Below are positions 13,219 through 16,089 of a stretch of DNA of 16,089 nucleotides, one piece after another. The number at the start of each line of letters is the position of its first letter. Position 1 is the stretch's first letter. The translations under genes and the position numbers were made by a program. Below the pieces are notes generated by a model that worked only from the letters and a program-made list of their open reading frames with translations, ran no database searches and was not told the DNA's origin. Source of the DNA: Ruminococcaceae bacterium UBA1448 (GTDB taxonomy: Bacteria > Bacillota > Clostridia > Oscillospirales > Ruminococcaceae); contig DCTE01000163.1 in assembly GCA_002329405.1 (NCBI GenBank), forward strand, positions 1-16,089, read 5' to 3'.

Positions 13219-13243
13219 GCGAAACACGCTGGCGAAATACGCT
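13219..13243 (+). repeat. Short tandem direct repeat after spo0A
   Basis: Two copies of gcgaaaYacgct (13219-13230 and 13232-13243) lie directly after the spo0A stop, preceded by a partial copy (tacgcta) in the coding end. The function is unknown and it may be a slippage remnant. Confidence 0.5.
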
Positions 13244-13290
13244 AAGGAGCTTTTCTGTTTGTCTGTTTTCTATCAAAACCATATGCAAAT

Positions 13291-13338
13291 AAAAAATGAG
13301 ACGCACCGGGATATGCTATCGGCGCGTCTCATTTTTTT
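13291..13338. terminator. Bidirectional terminator between spo0A and the ABC transporter operon
   Basis: A 14-bp perfect stem (arms at 13291-13304 and 13324-13337) runs from an A6 tract to a T7 tract around a 19-nt loop, so it can end transcription from both sides. The stop codon of the converging permease gene lies inside its T-run. Confidence 0.92.
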
Positions 13339-14113
13339 AAGAACCAGTTGAACAATATTTACGGACACCCAGCTTCCACAGCAATGAAACCGGTATCACA
13401 AACAGCAGCGAAAACAACGGGCAAAACGCATAAAACAACGGACTTTCCGGCTGCATCAGCCACAGCATCGGCCAATATTGGAAACATGCAAGCGGCACCA
13501 CAAAAGTCAGCAGCCGCAATACCCCTTTTCCATAGACTGCAAACGGATAAGCGCCAAATTCCCGCGCGCCGTCGGTAAAAATGTTGATGATCTCAATGCT
13601 TTCAATTGTAAAGAATGACAATGTCGCACCGCAGATAAACAGGCAGCAAAAGACCACCATCCCGCATCCGATCATTATGATCAGCACACCAACCCGCGGC
13701 AGCGTCCATTCAACCCCGCAGCGTGGAAGGGCATACGCCAGCATGACCAGTGCCTGCAACATCCGGCTCAGCCGGTCCAGCTGCAATTTGGAACAGATCA
13801 CCAAAAATACGGTACCGCGCGGGCGCACCAGCACCCGGTCAAACTCTCCATTGCCGATCATCGTAGAAAAAACATCAAATCCCCTGAAAAAACATTCCGA
13901 CAGGGAAAATGCCATCAGTACCACACTGAACGACAATAAAATCTGGGAGAAGGTGAATCCTTCAACCGAATGGAACCGTTCAAACATAAAATATACCGCC
14001 AAAAAGGCTGAAAAACTGCCGAGAAACTGTCCCATCAGATTGAGCAGAAACGATTTTTTATACTCCATCCGTTCCCGGATATGCAGCGAAAGATAATGAA
14101 AATACAGTTTCAT
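13337..14113 (-). CDS. ABC-2 type permease (second membrane subunit, DUF990-like)
   Basis: This is a 258-residue inner-membrane subunit of an ABC exporter with about six hydrophobic segments, resembling the PF06182/DUF990 group of ABC-2 permeases. Visible features are the N-terminal RERMEYKKSFLLNLMGQFLG helix entry, the NGEFDRVLVRPRGTVF loop (comparable to SGNIAYELCRPVN in its partner) and PFAVYGKGVLRLL before the last helices. The best start is ATG at 14113, with AGGAGGT 7 nt upstream. ATGs at 14119 and 14131 are too close to, or before, that site, although the 14131 one overlaps the upstream stop as ATGA. It is the last gene of the three-gene operon and ends in the bidirectional terminator. 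The substrate is unknown. Confidence 0.87.
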   Translation of the reverse strand: MKLYFHYLSLHIRERMEYKKSFLLNLMGQFLGSFSAFLAVYFMFERFHSVEGFTFSQILLSFSVVLMAFSLSECFFRGFDVFSTMIGNGEFDRVLVRPRGTVFLVICSKLQLDRLSRMLQALVMLAYALPRCGVEWTLPRVGVLIIMIGCGMVVFCCLFICGATLSFFTIESIEIINIFTDGAREFGAYPFAVYGKGVLRLLTFVVPLACFQYWPMLWLMQPESPLFYAFCPLFSLLFVIPVSLLWKLGVRKYCSTGS

Positions 14114-14127
14114 CTCCATACCTCCTG

Positions 14128-14946
14128 TCATCCGCCCTGCGCCACTATGTTTTTAAGAGCACTCCGCATCCAGACCGTCCCGGTTCCGATCATTGCGGCC
14201 GCCCAGAATACCTGCATACCAATTCCAAAAACCGCATCTGCTCCCGTCATTGTTCCATTGTATAGCTGTAGCGGAGTGTTCTCCATCCCGGAAAAGGGCA
14301 GCAGCGATAAAACCCTTTGAAAACTGTCCGGGAAAAAAGGCAACGGAATCAGTCCGCCTGACAGGAATTCCGCCAGAGTGGACATCAGCGAGCGCAATCC
14401 GGTAGAATCCAGGGTATAAAAGGTAGAAATGTAAAGTAACATCGTAAACGCCACAATGTTGATCAGTGCCAGCAGCAGCGAAATTATAAACAGTGCCAGC
14501 CTTCCGCCATCCGGCAAAACCAGCCGGTAGGGCCGGGGCAGCAGCAGCGCAAATATCAGAATCGGCATACAGCGCAACACCGCCCTTGCCAGCCTGGTGG
14601 CAGTGCTTTTGACAAACCACATCCAGTAGATGTTGACCGGACGGCAGAGCTCATAAGCGATATTGCCGCTTTTGATCAGCTCAAATGGTTCGGGGTCCAG
14701 CCCCCACACCATAAATATTGCCAAAAAAGCCTGCTGTATCCAGATATAGCTGCACATGGCCTCAAACGATTGCGGAAAGGCAGCCGGATCACCTTGATAA
14801 AAGGCACGATAAAGCAGCACGGTCATTCCGCCCCAGGCAAACTGGGTCATAATCCCGGCCAGCGCGGCCGCACGATACTGCAACCCCGCAATAAACCGAA
14901 TCCGAAAAAGTGTCAGATATTGTCCGAGGGCATTCGTTTTTCCCAT
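14128..14946 (-). CDS. ABC-2 type permease (first membrane subunit, DUF990-like)
   Basis: This is a 272-residue inner-membrane protein with about six membrane helices, paralogous in layout to the next gene. The loop FELIKSGNIAYELCRPVN (about 88-105) is typical of the paired ABC-2 permeases that travel with a NatA/CcmA-like ATPase, and PLPFFPDSFQRVLSLLPFSG precedes the last helices. Start ATG 14946 has AGGAGG about 8 nt upstream, and that site overlaps the stop codon of the ATPase gene 12 nt away. The two permeases probably form a heterodimeric pore. The transported compound (lipid, peptide or drug) cannot be read from the sequence. Confidence 0.88.
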   Translation of the reverse strand: MGKTNALGQYLTLFRIRFIAGLQYRAAALAGIMTQFAWGGMTVLLYRAFYQGDPAAFPQSFEAMCSYIWIQQAFLAIFMVWGLDPEPFELIKSGNIAYELCRPVNIYWMWFVKSTATRLARAVLRCMPILIFALLLPRPYRLVLPDGGRLALFIISLLLALINIVAFTMLLYISTFYTLDSTGLRSLMSTLAEFLSGGLIPLPFFPDSFQRVLSLLPFSGMENTPLQLYNGTMTGADAVFGIGMQVFWAAAMIGTGTVWMRSALKNIVAQGG

Positions 14947-14958
14947 TTCTCTCCCTCC

Positions 14959-15945
14959 TTATATCTGATATTTCCGATAGAGGGAAAGAACCAGCTCATC
15001 CATCGAAACATTTTCAACCGACAGATCGTACATCTCCAGATGGGCGGATAACAGGGAGATCAGCTGTGGAATCGGCACTTTTTCAGTATCCACTGAAAAG
15101 ATCAGCTGTCCGCCTGCTTCGCCTCGTTTCTCTATCAGCTGGACACCTTGCGGCAGCGGGATATCGGAAAATCTGCGGACGGACACCCGGACCGTCCGGG
15201 ATGGGGACAATTGCCGGGTCAGCTGTCCGGTATCCCCGTCCATCAGGATTTTTCCTTTGCCGATCAGGATAATCCGTCCGGCGAGTGCTTCGATATCCTG
15301 CATATCATGGGTGGTCAGGATAATGGTCGTCGCTTTTTCCCGGTTGAGCTGGCGGATAAAATCCCGCACCGCCAGTTTGGATACTGCGTCCAATCCTATG
15401 GTCGGCTCGTCCAGAAACAGGACAGCCGGGTCATGCAGCAGCGAAGCTGCAATCTCACAGCGCATCCGCTGGCCAAGAGACAACTGGCGGGCAGGTGTAC
15501 GCAAAATCTGCTGCAAGGAAAGCATCTCGGTCAGACGGGATAGATTTTTATGGTACACATCATCCGGTATCCGGTAGATATCCCTGAGCAGGGAAAAGGA
15601 ATCGGTGACCGGAATGTCCCACCACAACTGACTGCGCTGACCAAATACGACCCCGATCCGGCTAACATGCTCTTTACGCTGCTTCCAAGGCACGAGCCCA
15701 TTGATCCGGCAATTGCCGCTGTCCGGGGTCAGTATCCCAGACATCACTTTAATGGTAGAACTTTTCCCGGCGCCGTTCGGGCCGATATATCCGACCATTT
15801 CTCCCTCCTCAATCCGAAAACTGACATCATCCAGTGCACGGATGGTTTCCTTTTCACGGCGAAACAGGGCACCCAGCGCCTGTTTCATACCGGCGTCCCG
15901 GCGGGATACCGTGAAGGTTTTGCAAAGATGTTCGACTTCAATCAT
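14959..15945 (-). CDS. ABC transporter ATP-binding protein (NatA-like exporter ATPase)
   Basis: This is the 328-residue cytoplasmic ATPase of the exporter. The motifs are complete: Walker A GPNGAGKS (55-62), Q-loop region GQRSQLWWD (102-110), signature LSLGQRM (155-161, a variant of LSGGQ), Walker B LFLDEPTIGLD (176-186) and switch His213 (TTHDMQD). A C-terminal extension of about 80 residues (VRVSVRRFSDIPLPQGVQLI onward) is typical of the ATPases that partner DUF990-type permeases. The start ATG at 15945 has AAAGGAG 5 nt upstream; the frame is open to 16026 but that part has no ribosome site. It is the first gene of the operon with the two permeases. Confidence 0.92.
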   Translation of the reverse strand: MIEVEHLCKTFTVSRRDAGMKQALGALFRREKETIRALDDVSFRIEEGEMVGYIGPNGAGKSSTIKVMSGILTPDSGNCRINGLVPWKQRKEHVSRIGVVFGQRSQLWWDIPVTDSFSLLRDIYRIPDDVYHKNLSRLTEMLSLQQILRTPARQLSLGQRMRCEIAASLLHDPAVLFLDEPTIGLDAVSKLAVRDFIRQLNREKATTIILTTHDMQDIEALAGRIILIGKGKILMDGDTGQLTRQLSPSRTVRVSVRRFSDIPLPQGVQLIEKRGEAGGQLIFSVDTEKVPIPQLISLLSAHLEMYDLSVENVSMDELVLSLYRKYQI

Positions 15946-16028
15946 AATAACTCCTTTCTTCCCGCCACGACTTACCAGCTGGGTTAAACCGGCAGTTTCG
16001 AAGCGGGGCATTTGATGGAACGGCAAAT

Positions 16029-16052
16029 AAAAAACGGAAGATTTTTCATCCG
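16029..16052 (-). terminator. Possible intrinsic terminator upstream of the ABC operon
   Basis: On the minus strand, a short hairpin (cggatga/tcttccg, one mismatch, AAAA loop) is followed by six T residues. It is probably the terminator of a gene beyond the window edge. An alternative longer pairing (gatttttc at 16040-16047 with gaaaaatc at 16067-16074) would disrupt it. Confidence 0.4.
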
Positions 16053-16089
16053 AACAGATCGAATCCGAAAAATCGGCTCTATAATAAAA

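Noticed and set aside
1..16089. CRISPR arrays, tRNA/rRNA genes, insertion sequences and prophage genes
   Set aside because: No regularly spaced repeats, no cloverleaf-like or rRNA segments, and no transposase, integrase or phage protein patterns were seen on either strand.

Overview
The window looks like chromosomal DNA of a spore-forming clostridial Firmicute, probably of the Oscillospiraceae/Ruminococcaceae type. The evidence is a complete spoIIAA-spoIIAB-sigF operon beside spo0A, an N-terminal-rubredoxin ('reverse') rubrerythrin typical of anaerobes, strong AGGAGG ribosome sites with frequent GTG/TTG starts, and lineage-typical families: a DUF4860-like protein, a beta-propeller anti-sigma pair and a paired ABC-2 exporter. 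This is inference from gene content; no taxonomic marker gene is present. Most genes lie on the minus strand; only the rubrerythrin gene and spo0A are on the plus strand.

Layout from left to right. (1) 1-836: a MATE-family transporter that stops after 276 codons, next to the window edge. (2) 875-5144, minus: a compact operon related to type IV pilus/type II secretion, transcribed gspF/pilC-like, small membrane protein, DUF4860-like protein, pseudopilin-like protein, second anchored protein, pilT-like ATPase, then the MATE gene. It is preceded by a consensus-like sigma-A promoter and then, about 30 nt later, a strong intrinsic terminator, a layout suggesting transcription attenuation. (3) 5306-6367, minus: a transglutaminase-fold lipoprotein with its own promoter. 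(4) 6595-9360, minus: an ECF sigma factor followed by a membrane-anchored beta-propeller protein that is probably its anti-sigma factor. (5) 9445-9803: a regulatory region with divergent promoters, AT-rich inverted repeats and a PerR-box-like palindrome upstream of rubrerythrin (9804-10352, plus). (6) 10466-12027, minus: spoIIAA-spoIIAB-sigF. (7) 12028-12420: a divergent control region with two exact 0A boxes, each 21 nt upstream of a TAnAAT -10 element, one facing each way. (8) 12421-13218, plus: spo0A with an unusual receiver domain, then a shared bidirectional terminator. (9) 13337-15945, minus: an ATPase plus two ABC-2 type permeases, with possible hairpins upstream.

Working together: the spo0A/spoIIA block is a self-contained start-of-sporulation module, in which Spo0A~P could drive both its own gene and the sigma-F operon from one intergenic region. 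The pilus-like operon has one platform protein, one retraction-type ATPase and four single-span proteins. It has no PilB/GspE ATPase, no classical major pilin and no prepilin peptidase in this window, so it is either a reduced machine or depends on genes elsewhere. No tRNA, rRNA, CRISPR array, insertion sequence or prophage gene was recognised.
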